NCBI RefSeq assembly: GCF_037027445.1
Contig: NZ_JBANDL010000002.1
Location: 3,658,001-3,722,000 of the forward strand
Reading direction: 5' to 3'
Source: Lysobacter firmicutimachus
GTDB lineage: Bacteria > Pseudomonadota > Gammaproteobacteria > Xanthomonadales > Xanthomonadaceae
Length of the DNA: 64,000 nt
Under the pieces are notes generated by a model. The model was not told where the DNA came from and did no database searches. It was given only the letters and a program-made list of their open reading frames with translations. A program made the translations under genes and the position numbers. Shown here in pieces: positions 17,943-27,729 of this stretch. Within the stretch, counting starts at the first letter, position 1, and each line of letters begins with the position of its first letter.

Positions 17943-20789
17943 TCAGTTAGTAACGAACTGCGAGGAGATGGTCATGCCGCTCGCCACGCCCCCCTTGCTA
18001 TATACCGCCAAGGTATGCACGCCTGGGATCGGCCGATCTATCAGGATCGACTCGCCGTTGCCTGGCTGGATAGAGCGATACATGTTCCAGGTCTGGTCCG
18101 CCCAGGTGACCGGGGCCGGATTAACGGAAGACGGACCGAGGACATAGAGATCCGCCTCGCCGGTACCGCCGCCGAGAGTTATCCGAAGCTGCTTGATACC
18201 CACGGGAACCGTCACATAGAAGGCAGCCCGATAGGTGCCGCCATACAGAACCGTAGACGCGGTGCGCTTACAGCTCTGGCCCAGGCGACGCGCATCCGGG
18301 TCCGAGCACGTCGGAAATTCCGCAACAGTGACCGAGTCCCGAACGATACTCTCGGCACCCTTGTCGTCGACGACTTTCAGCGTTACGTCATAAGTACCCG
18401 GGGCCGAAAAGCGCTTGACAGGAAACAAGCCGGTTACTGTGGCGCCATCGCTGAAGGACCAGGTCTGAGAGGCGATACTGCCGTCCACATCCTTTGAATA
18501 GTCGGCGAACTGAACCGTCAGACCACTAATGATCGACTTGAAATCGGCCGTCGGCGGCTTGTTCATGGGGCAGCCTTGTGCGCCCACATTCCCGACGCAG
18601 GCAAGCCAGTTTTTGAAGTCGACATCGAGCGATGTGCCGATATCATTCATGTAACCGGCGTAGTCGCTGTAGTCAGGAGCAGAACGCAGATACGACAGGA
18701 TCGAGCTCACTTTTCCAGGGCGCTTTTCGAACATATAGCGTACCGCGAGATAGCCCCATTGATAGGTTCGAGTCTGTCCGCTGTTCTTATCGTTTTTGAA
18801 GATCGTACTGATTGGATAAGTCGCCAACCGAGCTTGCGCAATCGCCTGGTGCGCTCCGATCTTCATGTATTCATAGGACACGTACTCGGCGAGACCTTCG
18901 ATCCACCATCTGGTCTTTGCCGTCTGACCCAACGCGTAATCTCCGTACGTGTTAAAACGCCCATCTAGGTAGTGAACGTATTCGTGATTTAGGTTCCAGA
19001 TCGAAAACTTGGCCCTCTCCCATTGCGCTTCGTGCGCAATGAATTTGGCCTGATTACCTACCGCGGCCGGTTTCCCTTCGAGGTACTTACCGCCGTTATT
19101 AGTGTCGATCCCAAACAGGGCGTGGCCATAGGCGTCATACATAAACTTGCTGTTGAAGGCGAACACCTCCAGCGAAGAGGTATTATCGTCTGCTACCGGC
19201 ACCTTATTCGTCATTAGCTTGCTGTGAAAGAAGCTCTCCTGGCCCGATAGCTCGGCGCATGTCGCCGACAGCTCCGACGCGAGCATTGATTGCGCACGGA
19301 TCTTCAATGTCGAGCTGCACACGTGGGTATCCGGAAAGACGTCTGCCATGACGCTTTCCTTGTAATTGCAGGTTCCATATGCGGAGCAATTGGCGGCATC
19401 GTAACTGCTCACCGCTTCAGCCAAGCGCATCCAAACCCCGGCGGTGACCGATCCATTAATAGGCGACGATTTTGCTAGCAGATTTTTCACTCGAGATGAG
19501 GCTGCAGCCTCGGCTGCGCCACCATGCTGCATGAATCGGGTCATCTCGCCGACCGCACTCATTATCACATAATAGTGCTTACTGTAGAGAACCAAAAAAT
19601 TTCGGTCGACGAGGTTATAAAGCGAGGTAATGATCGAGGTGTCCGTCTGAACGTACTGTCCGAGCTCACTCCCAATTTTATTTTTCTTGGAAAGGGCGAT
19701 TAAAGTGCGATCAAGCGCCAACCTCATCCAATTGTAGTTATTCCATGAATTGTCGTATCTCGCATACATGTCTTTGAACACAGGTAGCTTGTACGTTACA
19801 GAGTCGGATCCGATAACGAGGATGAAGTAACTTTCGAGTACCTCGCCATTGGCATCGTCGACCTTCTTAAAGTTGGTATTGGCCGAAAACTTGTCTAATG
19901 CGTTTCGGATAGCTGCAGTCAGGCTAGTTCCGTACTCTCCGACCGCCGACTTTTGGTAGTACTGCACATAATACCCAGCCCGCATGAAGTACATCAGGTT
20001 CAGTATTCCGTTGCTGTTCGTCCCGTCATAGCCTGCCGAGTGACTCGTGATCGCATTCGCGACAGTTATCATCTTCGATTCCGCGAACGTGGCCCCCGCA
20101 TCCGTGCCCGTCAGGCTATGCAAGGTGTCGAGGCAATCGAGGCTGGCGGCCTTTATGCTGGACACCAGTTCGCTACCGCTCACGCTGGAGAACTGCTTCG
20201 AATCGCAGGTTTCGGTCGTTGCCGCGACGGCGCCGTCCTCGAGCCCAGCCGGGCCTTCGACTGGTTCCGACTTGGCTCGTGCTTTCTCTTCCAGCTGCCG
20301 CGAGGGACGCGGATAGAGTTCCTGTCCCGGCCGCAGCGGATTGTTGTAGTCGGACGCCAGGCGGACCAAATCCGGATCAATCAGCGGGCCAAGATCCGGC
20401 AGAGCCGTGATTCCGTGATGATCATGCAGCACGCTGAGCTCCATCTCCAACGTGCCCGGCGGTCCGCGACGAGGGTCGTGGCGATCCGCATCCCGGCCTT
20501 GAGCCTCGCTTCCACGCAAGTCGCTCTCGTCGCTGGACATGCTGTCGGGGCGAGGATCGGCCTCTACACGTGCATGCAAGGACCGCGCTCCGACCTGTCC
20601 GGGCTCCGCATGGGCGGCGTTCGAAGTCGCTCCGCTGTCCCTCCCTGTGAGCGTTGCGGTTGCGCGCGAAATAGCCGCGACCAGCGCATTGCTTTCGCCG
20701 GACGCCCCGCCCCCCATCGTCGAGAGCGCGGCCACCGCGATTATCGCGGTGCAGGCCGCCACTCTGCCCTTCGTTTTCCCAACTGACAT
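17943..20789 (-). CDS. M9-family collagenase, copy 1
   Basis: The 948-residue secreted protein begins with a signal peptide (TAIIAVAALSTMGGGAS) and a propeptide-like stretch to about residue 165. The M9 collagenase module (about 190-740) has the zinc motif HEYVHYLDGRF (His602, Glu603, His606) and Glu635 in EGLAEY as the expected third ligand. A PKD domain (about 745-826; GLTVQFADYSKDVDGSI) and a pre-peptidase C-terminal domain (about 845-948) follow; both are typical collagen-binding or secretion accessories. It should cut native collagen outside the cell. It is the last of three tandem paralogues. Its DNA is visibly more AT-rich than the other two, for example around 19560-19700. Confidence 0.92.
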   Translation of the reverse strand: MSVGKTKGRVAACTAIIAVAALSTMGGGASGESNALVAAISRATATLTGRDSGATSNAAHAEPGQVGARSLHARVEADPRPDSMSSDESDLRGSEAQGRDADRHDPRRGPPGTLEMELSVLHDHHGITALPDLGPLIDPDLVRLASDYNNPLRPGQELYPRPSRQLEEKARAKSEPVEGPAGLEDGAVAATTETCDSKQFSSVSGSELVSSIKAASLDCLDTLHSLTGTDAGATFAESKMITVANAITSHSAGYDGTNSNGILNLMYFMRAGYYVQYYQKSAVGEYGTSLTAAIRNALDKFSANTNFKKVDDANGEVLESYFILVIGSDSVTYKLPVFKDMYARYDNSWNNYNWMRLALDRTLIALSKKNKIGSELGQYVQTDTSIITSLYNLVDRNFLVLYSKHYYVIMSAVGEMTRFMQHGGAAEAAASSRVKNLLAKSSPINGSVTAGVWMRLAEAVSSYDAANCSAYGTCNYKESVMADVFPDTHVCSSTLKIRAQSMLASELSATCAELSGQESFFHSKLMTNKVPVADDNTSSLEVFAFNSKFMYDAYGHALFGIDTNNGGKYLEGKPAAVGNQAKFIAHEAQWERAKFSIWNLNHEYVHYLDGRFNTYGDYALGQTAKTRWWIEGLAEYVSYEYMKIGAHQAIAQARLATYPISTIFKNDKNSGQTRTYQWGYLAVRYMFEKRPGKVSSILSYLRSAPDYSDYAGYMNDIGTSLDVDFKNWLACVGNVGAQGCPMNKPPTADFKSIISGLTVQFADYSKDVDGSIASQTWSFSDGATVTGLFPVKRFSAPGTYDVTLKVVDDKGAESIVRDSVTVAEFPTCSDPDARRLGQSCKRTASTVLYGGTYRAAFYVTVPVGIKQLRITLGGGTGEADLYVLGPSSVNPAPVTWADQTWNMYRSIQPGNGESILIDRPIPGVHTLAVYSKGGVASGMTISSQFVTN

Positions 20790-21059
20790 GAATCACCTCA
20801 TATCAACGACTGCTGCTGTGATGCGGCACTGGCTGCTCGACGTCCTTGCTCGTACCGTTCGGCTTAGCTGCCTATAACGCGCTCGGGCCGCGACTCGTTT
20901 CGCGTTCGCGAATAAGCGGATCCCACCCGCCAGAATCGAAAGGGATACACTCACAGGCTTCGATGGCGATGCTTAGCTTGTAAAGCGCGCAGCCCCGCCC
21001 CTACCCATGTGACGCCGCGGGCGAGGCATCGTCGCCTCGCTCGTTTTCGTGCGGTCTTT
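20790..21059. other. leader of collagenase 1 and 3' end of collagenase 2
   Basis: The minus-strand leader before the ATG at 20789 has GCCGCATCAC, then ATATG and an AGGTGA ribosome-binding site, in the same order as in the leaders of the other two collagenases. No separate gene is seen in this 270-bp gap. Confidence 0.5.
21021..21040 (-). terminator. hairpin after collagenase 2
   Basis: GCGAGGC pairs with GCCTCGC around a six-base loop, 20 bp beyond the stop codon of the minus-strand gene. There is no T-run in that direction, so it is a weak terminator or a stabilising hairpin. Confidence 0.45.
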
Positions 21060-23906
21060 TCAGTTCATCAAAAACTGCGCAGTAATAACGCCGGCCACCG
21101 GCGTTGATGGGGTAACCGAGTTGTTATGGATCATCACCGTGTGGTCGCCCACGGCTGGACGATCGATCAGGATCGCTTCGCCGCTGCCGTCCATGACGGA
21201 TTTGTGCATGAACCTGTACTGGCTGGCCCAGGGCCCATTGTTAGGAGGCATGACGTAAAGATCGGCATTTCCCGCTTCGCCGCTCACCGTGAGGCGGACC
21301 TGCTTAACGCCCGCCGGAACTTTCACATAGAAATAGGCGCCCCCTGGATTCGTAACGAAGCTGCGTTCGCAGTCCTGGCTGAAACGCCGGACGTCCGCGT
21401 CGGGGCAAGACGGGAGAGCCGATACCGTGACGGTTCCCGTAGTGCTGCGCTTGCCTCCGTTATCGTCCTCGACGGTCAGGCTGACCTCGTACGTGCCCGC
21501 AACGGCAAACCGCTTGACCGGCCGCGGCCCTTTGGCCGTCGTTCCGTCGCTGAAGAACCAGGTCCGAGAGGCGATGTGGCCGTCGGCGTCGGTGGAATAG
21601 TCCATGAACTGAACCGTCAGCCCGCTGGAAACCTTTCGAAAAGCGACGCTCGGCAACTGATTGCCTGCGCACCCTTCGGCGTCGACCGTGCCCACGCAGG
21701 TCAACCACGAACGGAAGTCGGCATCGTTGCTGGTGCCGATGCTGGTCATGAAATTCGTGTAACCGGCATACTTGCCGGGACGCAGGTAGGACAGAATCGA
21801 ATCCACCGAGGGGCGTTGCCGCTCGAACATATAGCGTGCCGCCAGATATCCCCAGCCGTACACCCGGGCGTCCCCTACGCCATAAACGTTCTGATATATC
21901 GTGCTGATCGGATAGGTCGCCAGCTTCGCTTCCGCTACCGCCAGCGACGACCCGACCTTGGTGTAGTCGTGATACATGTATTCGGCCAAACCTTCGGTCC
22001 ACCACACTGTCTTTGCGGTTGTGCCGAGCGCGTAATTGCCATACATGTCGAATCGCCCATCCAAGTAATGAACGTATTCGTGATAGAGATTCCAAATATC
22101 GAACTTCGGCCTCTCTTCCGGCCGCACATTCTCATAAGCGTGGAATCTGGCTTGGTTGCCCGGTCTCGCAGGATCTCCCTCCAAGTAGATGCCGCCATTG
22201 TTCGTGGGGGCGCTGTACAGAACGCCGGCATAGGTGGTGTACATACGCCGGCTGTCGTACACGACCAACTCCAGCACGGCATTGTTATCGTCCGTTACCG
22301 GAACCTTCCCGGTCCTGAGCCTGTCGTGGAAGTAGCTCTCGATGCCTGCAAGCTGCGCGCAGGTCTCAGCCAACTCGGACGGAAGCATGGATTGCGCGCG
22401 GATCTTCAGCGTCGGGCTGCAGGTATGGACCGGCTGAAACACCTGTGCAATGACGGATTCACGGAAATTGCAGACCCCGTATGCGGAGCAGTTGGCCCTG
22501 TCGCTTTCCTCCACTGATCGAGCAGAAACCAGCCACAGCTTCGCGGTCGCCGAACCGAATGCGGGCGATGAACGCCCAATCAGCTGCTTGATCCGAGCCG
22601 ATGACTCCGTCCTGGCGGCACCGCTGTATTTCAGGAACCTGACCATTTCCAGCGCCGCATTTTCGACCACGTAGTACTTGTCCGAGTACAGCGCGGCGAA
22701 GTTCCGGTGGACAAAATCGTAAAGCGCGTTGACGATCGAGGCATCCGTCTGAGCCAGCGAAGCCATCTCACTGGCTTCGAACAGATGCACGCGACTCAAC
22801 GCGCCGAACGTTACGTCGACCGCCCGCTGCATCCAGGCATAGTTGGCCCAAGCGCTGGCATTGGACTGACTCCCCCAAATCCCGGTGTAACGAGAGTACA
22901 GATCCTTGTACACAGCAAGCTTGTAAGTCACCTCGTGCGCATTGTCGATCAGCACCATGTACTCAGTCAGGATCTCGCCATGAGCATCGTTGACCAGAGT
23001 GAAATTAGCGTTGCCGGAGAACCGGTCCAGCGCCGACCTAAAGGCCGTCTTCAGCTCAGGCCCATATACCCCTACCGGCCTGTTGTAGTGCTTGAGGTAA
23101 TAACCAGTATGCAAGAAGGTCATCAGATTCAAGATGCCGCTGCTGTTGGTTCCGTCGTAGCCGACCGCCTCGCCAGCCATGGCATTCGCCACGGCCATCA
23201 TCTTCGACTCTGGGAACGTCGCACTGATGTTCGAATCGCTGAGTTGTTGCAGCCGTCCCAGGCATTTAATGGTGGTGGCCTTGATCCGGGCCACAAGCTC
23301 GCCTCCGCTCAGGCTCGCGAACTGGGTCGGATCGCAAGCCTCTTCCTCCCCGGCGGCTGCGGCGCCTTCGGCGCCAGGCGCTCCGTCGACGGAGGCCGCC
23401 TTTTCGAGTTGACGCGAGGGGCGCGGATAGATGTCCTGATCCGGCGACAAGGGATTGCTGTAGTCCGAAGCCAGAGCGATCAGCGTCGGGTCCAATTGCG
23501 GCTCCATGTCATCCAACGTCGCTGCGGGATCGCGACGCGAATGCAGCGCACTCAGCTCTGCCGCCAATGTTGGCGGCGGAAGCGAGCTCGCCCGCCTCCC
23601 GCCCCGTTGCGCCAACGCATAGGCCATCGGGGCGGACTGCCCCTCGCCTGTTTTCAATCCGCTTGCATGATCGAAGTCGCCAGCGGTATCGGCGACTTCT
23701 CGCGCCTTGCGCGACTGCGTGTGCGCTTCGGCCGACTCTGCGCCCGAATCGTCGCCGAGACCCACGAGCGTGCCGGCAGCGTGCGCAATGGCCTTGGCGA
23801 TTCCGGTTCGCTCGTCCGCGACGCCCGCCCCCAGCATCGAAAGCGCAACCACGGCCACGGCAACGCCGCCAGCCGACAATTTCCTACCCGAGCCTGTCCA
23901 CGACAT
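21060..23906 (-). CDS. M9-family collagenase, copy 2
   Basis: This 948-residue paralogue has a signal peptide (AVAVVALSMLGAGVA), a low-complexity propeptide region, and the collagenase module with HEYVHYLDGRF (His609-His613) and EGLAEY (Glu642) as zinc ligands. A PKD domain (GLTVQFMDYSTDADGHI) and a C-terminal PPC domain (YFYVKVPAGVKQVRL, DLYVMPP) follow. Many cysteine positions match copies 1 and 3, for example ANCSAYG and CSPTLKIRAQSM. It is expected to be an extracellular collagen-degrading protease. Each copy has its own leader and 3' hairpin, so they may be separate transcription units. Confidence 0.92.
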   Translation of the reverse strand: MSWTGSGRKLSAGGVAVAVVALSMLGAGVADERTGIAKAIAHAAGTLVGLGDDSGAESAEAHTQSRKAREVADTAGDFDHASGLKTGEGQSAPMAYALAQRGGRRASSLPPPTLAAELSALHSRRDPAATLDDMEPQLDPTLIALASDYSNPLSPDQDIYPRPSRQLEKAASVDGAPGAEGAAAAGEEEACDPTQFASLSGGELVARIKATTIKCLGRLQQLSDSNISATFPESKMMAVANAMAGEAVGYDGTNSSGILNLMTFLHTGYYLKHYNRPVGVYGPELKTAFRSALDRFSGNANFTLVNDAHGEILTEYMVLIDNAHEVTYKLAVYKDLYSRYTGIWGSQSNASAWANYAWMQRAVDVTFGALSRVHLFEASEMASLAQTDASIVNALYDFVHRNFAALYSDKYYVVENAALEMVRFLKYSGAARTESSARIKQLIGRSSPAFGSATAKLWLVSARSVEESDRANCSAYGVCNFRESVIAQVFQPVHTCSPTLKIRAQSMLPSELAETCAQLAGIESYFHDRLRTGKVPVTDDNNAVLELVVYDSRRMYTTYAGVLYSAPTNNGGIYLEGDPARPGNQARFHAYENVRPEERPKFDIWNLYHEYVHYLDGRFDMYGNYALGTTAKTVWWTEGLAEYMYHDYTKVGSSLAVAEAKLATYPISTIYQNVYGVGDARVYGWGYLAARYMFERQRPSVDSILSYLRPGKYAGYTNFMTSIGTSNDADFRSWLTCVGTVDAEGCAGNQLPSVAFRKVSSGLTVQFMDYSTDADGHIASRTWFFSDGTTAKGPRPVKRFAVAGTYEVSLTVEDDNGGKRSTTGTVTVSALPSCPDADVRRFSQDCERSFVTNPGGAYFYVKVPAGVKQVRLTVSGEAGNADLYVMPPNNGPWASQYRFMHKSVMDGSGEAILIDRPAVGDHTVMIHNNSVTPSTPVAGVITAQFLMN

Positions 23907-24135
23907 GACTTACCCCCCATTTCAACAACGGCGATACGGCCGGTTGCGCAAATTTCGTTCGGCGCACCTGTTTCGCTGATTGCCAAGCGCATAGACCGCG
24001 ACGATTGCAGCGGACCGCGACAGAAGAAGCGACGCGATGCCCCGCGGAATAGGCACCATGCCGTGTATCGGACGATGAACTGGACCCTTGAAAAGAGCCG
24101 TTTCCGCACCCGTCGCTTGCGCCGGGTGCGATAAA

Positions 24136-24165
24136 CGGACGGGGCCGACTCAACGCCCCCATCCG
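24136..24165 (-). terminator. terminator-like hairpin after collagenase 3
   Basis: On the minus strand CGGATGGGGGC pairs imperfectly with GCCCCGTCCG and is followed by TTTAT, just beyond the stop codon at 24171. It is a plausible Rho-independent terminator with one bulge and one wobble pair. Confidence 0.5.
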
Positions 24166-24170
24166 ACAGC

Positions 24171-27005
24171 TCAATTCATTACGAACTGGGACGTAATCGT
24201 CGCCCCCATGGCTGCGACCGACGCACCGTTGCGCACCATCAACGCGACATCGCCGGGCATGGGACGGTCGATCAGAATCGACTCGCCATTCCCCTGATTG
24301 GTCGATCGATGCGTATACGCACTCGGTCCTGCCCACGTCGTCGAAAGCGGGGCCATCGCGAATAGGTCCACATCCCCGGTTCCATCGGCGAGCGTAATCC
24401 GCAGCTGTTTGACCCCTTTCGGAACCGTCACGTAGAAGTACGCTGCGCTAGGATTGGTCGCCACGGTCCGTTTGCAATCCTGACGCATACGCCGCACGTC
24501 CGGGTCGGCGCAGGTCGGCAGCTCAGCGACGGTAATCGACTGCGTCTTGCTCTGCGCCATACCGTTGTCGTCGACGACGGTCAAAGTGACGCTGTAGGAA
24601 CCCGGCAATGCGAAGCGCTTGATGGGCATCGGTCCGCTTGCCGAGGTACCGTCGCTGAACGACCACGACTGCGAGGCAATGTGGCCGTCGACATCGGTGG
24701 AGTAGTCCATGAACTGGACCGTGAGGCCGCTGTCGATCGACTTGAAGTCCGCCACCGGCGCCTTGTTTCCGGCGCAGCGGGACGCCGTCACATCGGCGAC
24801 ACAACCCAGCCACCAACGGAAATCGTAGTCGTAGTCGTAGTTCGCGTTGGTTCTGATGCCGTCCATGAGGACCGCATAGCCCGCGTAGTCTCCAGGCCGA
24901 AAGTACGACAAGATCGAAGTGACTGAGCCACGCTGCCGCTCGAACATGTAGCGCGCTGCCAAGTATCCCCAGCTATAGACCCGGTTGTTGCCGCTCGCGT
25001 AGTCGTTCTGGAAGATCGTGCTGACCGGATAGGTCGCAAGCTTGGCTTCCGCGATCGCCTTGGGCGACCCGGTCTTCATGTATTCGTGCGAGATGTACTC
25101 TGCCAAGCCTTCGATCCACCAAACGGTCTTGTACTTGACACTGAGCCCGTAGTCTCCGTAGCGATCGAAACGGCCGTCCAGGTAGTGGACGTACTCATGG
25201 TTGAGATTCCAAATCGAGAACTTCGGCTTTTCCCACTGCGCCTCGTGAGCGAAGAAACGCGCCTGATTTCCGGCGGCGGACGGGTTCCCCTCGATATAGA
25301 TGCCTCCGTTTCTTGTGTCGATACCAAACATCGCCCCGGCATAAGTCGTGTAGGCGCGATAGTCGTTGAACACCACGAGCTCCAGCGACGCGTTGTTGTC
25401 GCCAGCCACAGGAACGTTTCTCGTGTATAGCTTTCCGTGGAAGAAGCTCTCTTGCCCCGTCAACTCCGAGCAGGTCGCTTCCAGCTCGGCTGCCAGCATC
25501 GACTGCGCTCGGATCTTCAGGGTCGGGCTGCACACATGCGTACTCGGCAGAACTTCAGCCATCAGCCTTTCCTTCATGTTGCATGTGACATATGCCGAGC
25601 AATTGGCGGCGTCAAACCAAGACACAAATTGGGCTACCCCCACCCAGATTCCGGCCGTAGGGGACCCGACAGCTGGCGATGATTTGGCGACAAGTTCCTT
25701 GATTCCTGACGAGGCTTCCGACTTGGCGGCGCCGCTGTACTGTAGGAAACGCGCCATTTCCCGCGCGGCGTTTTCCACCTTGTAGTAGTCCTCGTTGTAG
25801 AGGTTGGCGAAATTTCGGTTGGCGAAGCTTCTCAAATCCGAAATGATCGAGGTGTCCGATTGAATCATCGACACCAACGCATTCTTCTCATCGGTATGGG
25901 CGCGCCAAAGCGCGAGGAATGTCGTGTCGACCGCCCAACTCATCCACTCGTACTGCCTCCAGCTTATGGAGTAGCGCGCGTACAAGTCCTTGTATACGCC
26001 GATCTTGTAGACGGTCTGATCGGAAGCTTCGATAAGATTGAGGTATTGGCTCAGGATTTCGCCGTGCTCGTTGTTCACCAGGGCGAAATTGGCACCGGCC
26101 GAGAACGCATCGAGGGCCGCACGAAGAGCGTTCGTCGTCTCCTGGCCGTACGGACCCACCGGCCGCCCCTGGAACTTGACGAAGTATCCAGTGTTCAGGA
26201 ACCTCATCAACCCCAGTATGCCGCTGCTATTGGTCCCGTCGTAGTTGACCGCTTCGGCCGCCATCGCATTCGCCACGGCAACCATCTTCGACTCGGCGAA
26301 TGTCGCACTTGTATCCGAATCGCTCAAGCCCGTCAGCATGTTGTAGCAACGCAGGCCATAAGCTTTAACGCGAGAGACCAGTTCGTCACCATCGACGCTT
26401 ACGAACTGCGTCGGATCGCCGCACTCCGACTCGGCCTGGATCGTTGCGCTCCCATCGGCGCCGGCGGCCCCTTCGATGCTCCCTGACGTGGCCGAAGCGC
26501 CCTCTTCAAAGCGACGGGAAGGACGCGGAAACACTTCCTGCCCCGGCTGCAGGGGATTGTTGTAGTCGGTGGCCAACCGGATCAGCGCGGGATCGATTTG
26601 CGGCGCGATCTGCGCCGGGTCGGTGATCACACCGCTCTGGCCGTGCAGCGAGCTCAGTTGCATCTCGGGCGTCAAAGGCGACAGGCGCGCCGCTTCCATC
26701 CTTCTGCGCCAAGCCTGCGCTTGATCGGAGGCCCCGTCGCCTGTACCGGCCGGGCGAACGCCCGTTCGATCGTCTCCTCCGACGGTCGCTGCCGTAGCGC
26801 GCTGTCCTGATGTCTTTGCCCTGTCCATCGACGATGCAGCGGCCAACTGTTCACCGCTGCGATTCAGAGTCTCGGCGATGCGCGAAAAGACCGATCCGAC
26901 GCCCCCCACTCCTCCGTCCGCTTCGGCGCCGAGCAGCGATATCGCCGCCACGGCGGCTATCGCGGTGCAAACCAGCCCCTTTCTTCTGATACGTTCAAGC
27001 GACAT
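24171..27005 (-). CDS. M9-family collagenase, copy 3
   Basis: This 944-residue paralogue has a signal peptide (TAIAAVAAISLLGAEA), a propeptide region, and the M9 catalytic module with HEYVHYLDGRF (His603-His607) plus EGLAEY. A PKD domain (GLTVQFMDYSTDVDGHI) and a PPC domain (YFYVTVPKGVKQLRI, DVDLFAMAP) follow. It is the first of the three tandem copies in transcription order. The 5' leader has GCCGCATCAC and an AAGGGGTGA ribosome-binding site shared with the other copies. It is expected to act on collagen or gelatin outside the cell. Confidence 0.92.
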   Translation of the reverse strand: MSLERIRRKGLVCTAIAAVAAISLLGAEADGGVGGVGSVFSRIAETLNRSGEQLAAASSMDRAKTSGQRATAATVGGDDRTGVRPAGTGDGASDQAQAWRRRMEAARLSPLTPEMQLSSLHGQSGVITDPAQIAPQIDPALIRLATDYNNPLQPGQEVFPRPSRRFEEGASATSGSIEGAAGADGSATIQAESECGDPTQFVSVDGDELVSRVKAYGLRCYNMLTGLSDSDTSATFAESKMVAVANAMAAEAVNYDGTNSSGILGLMRFLNTGYFVKFQGRPVGPYGQETTNALRAALDAFSAGANFALVNNEHGEILSQYLNLIEASDQTVYKIGVYKDLYARYSISWRQYEWMSWAVDTTFLALWRAHTDEKNALVSMIQSDTSIISDLRSFANRNFANLYNEDYYKVENAAREMARFLQYSGAAKSEASSGIKELVAKSSPAVGSPTAGIWVGVAQFVSWFDAANCSAYVTCNMKERLMAEVLPSTHVCSPTLKIRAQSMLAAELEATCSELTGQESFFHGKLYTRNVPVAGDNNASLELVVFNDYRAYTTYAGAMFGIDTRNGGIYIEGNPSAAGNQARFFAHEAQWEKPKFSIWNLNHEYVHYLDGRFDRYGDYGLSVKYKTVWWIEGLAEYISHEYMKTGSPKAIAEAKLATYPVSTIFQNDYASGNNRVYSWGYLAARYMFERQRGSVTSILSYFRPGDYAGYAVLMDGIRTNANYDYDYDFRWWLGCVADVTASRCAGNKAPVADFKSIDSGLTVQFMDYSTDVDGHIASQSWSFSDGTSASGPMPIKRFALPGSYSVTLTVVDDNGMAQSKTQSITVAELPTCADPDVRRMRQDCKRTVATNPSAAYFYVTVPKGVKQLRITLADGTGDVDLFAMAPLSTTWAGPSAYTHRSTNQGNGESILIDRPMPGDVALMVRNGASVAAMGATITSQFVMN

Positions 27006-27729
27006 GTTTCACCCCTTACATGCTTCTGCAACGGTGATGCGGCTTCGAATGCGCAACTTCCATGCGTAACGTGTTTCGGTCGGTTCCATGGCGCTTGAAA
27101 ACCGCAGTGATTGCGATCGATCGCACCAGGCCTTATCGGCTACTCGTCGGCGCGATCGCTGCAGGAACGCTCATCGTCGATAGGCAATGGCCTCCTTCCA
27201 GATGCGCGTGAGGAAACCGCCGCGGCAGCGGCGCCGCCCCAACGGAGGCGAACAGCGGCCAAGTCCCTGGGCGCAGCCACGGACAGCAGTGAGCGGCCGG
27301 TATCGGAGCAAGCCATCGCGTGCGCCACCGGTTCCAGGCGCCGCAACGTCCGCGCGTTTTCCGACCGGCATCGACTCCACGGAGCATCCGTCCGCCGCGC
27401 CCGCAAACGGACGTCTTCTGGAGCGACTGCCGCTGCTGCGGATCGGCAAAGCATCGGAGCTATGTTCCGGCCGCCCCCACGTCATCCGCCCCGCCGATGT
27501 CCGATGTGCCATGCCGCCCCCTCAAATTCCGGCGACCGAGTCGCCATTCGTATAACGTATACGTATCGATATCAGGCACGTCCCGAGTGCTGCAAGACAC
27601 ACTCGAAACCTCCCTCATCGCACCGTGTCTCCGACCAGGTACCGAGGCCGGCGACCTCGCGCCAAGTCGTCGAATCGCTTCCGTGCTTTCGTCCTGGCGG
27701 CCGCCCTGCGCCGCGGGCTGCCGCCGGGC
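27006..27729. other. 724-bp non-coding region upstream of collagenase 3
   Basis: No gene is supported. The right part is the 3' flank of the beta-helix gene ending at 27730. The left part must hold the collagenase 3 promoter; no clear -35/-10 pair was found. A GTATAC-type element at 27546-27564 is listed separately. Open frames here have Arg/Ala-rich, non-protein-like composition. Confidence 0.45.
27546..27564. promoter_or_regulatory. candidate operator, matches the 9.8-kb site
   Basis: ATTCGTATAACGTATAC agrees at 16 of 17 positions with the element at 9804-9820, and its right part forms the perfect palindrome ACGTATACGT (27555-27564). It lies about 540 bp upstream of collagenase 3 on the minus strand. 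The role as an operator is inference. Confidence 0.35.
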
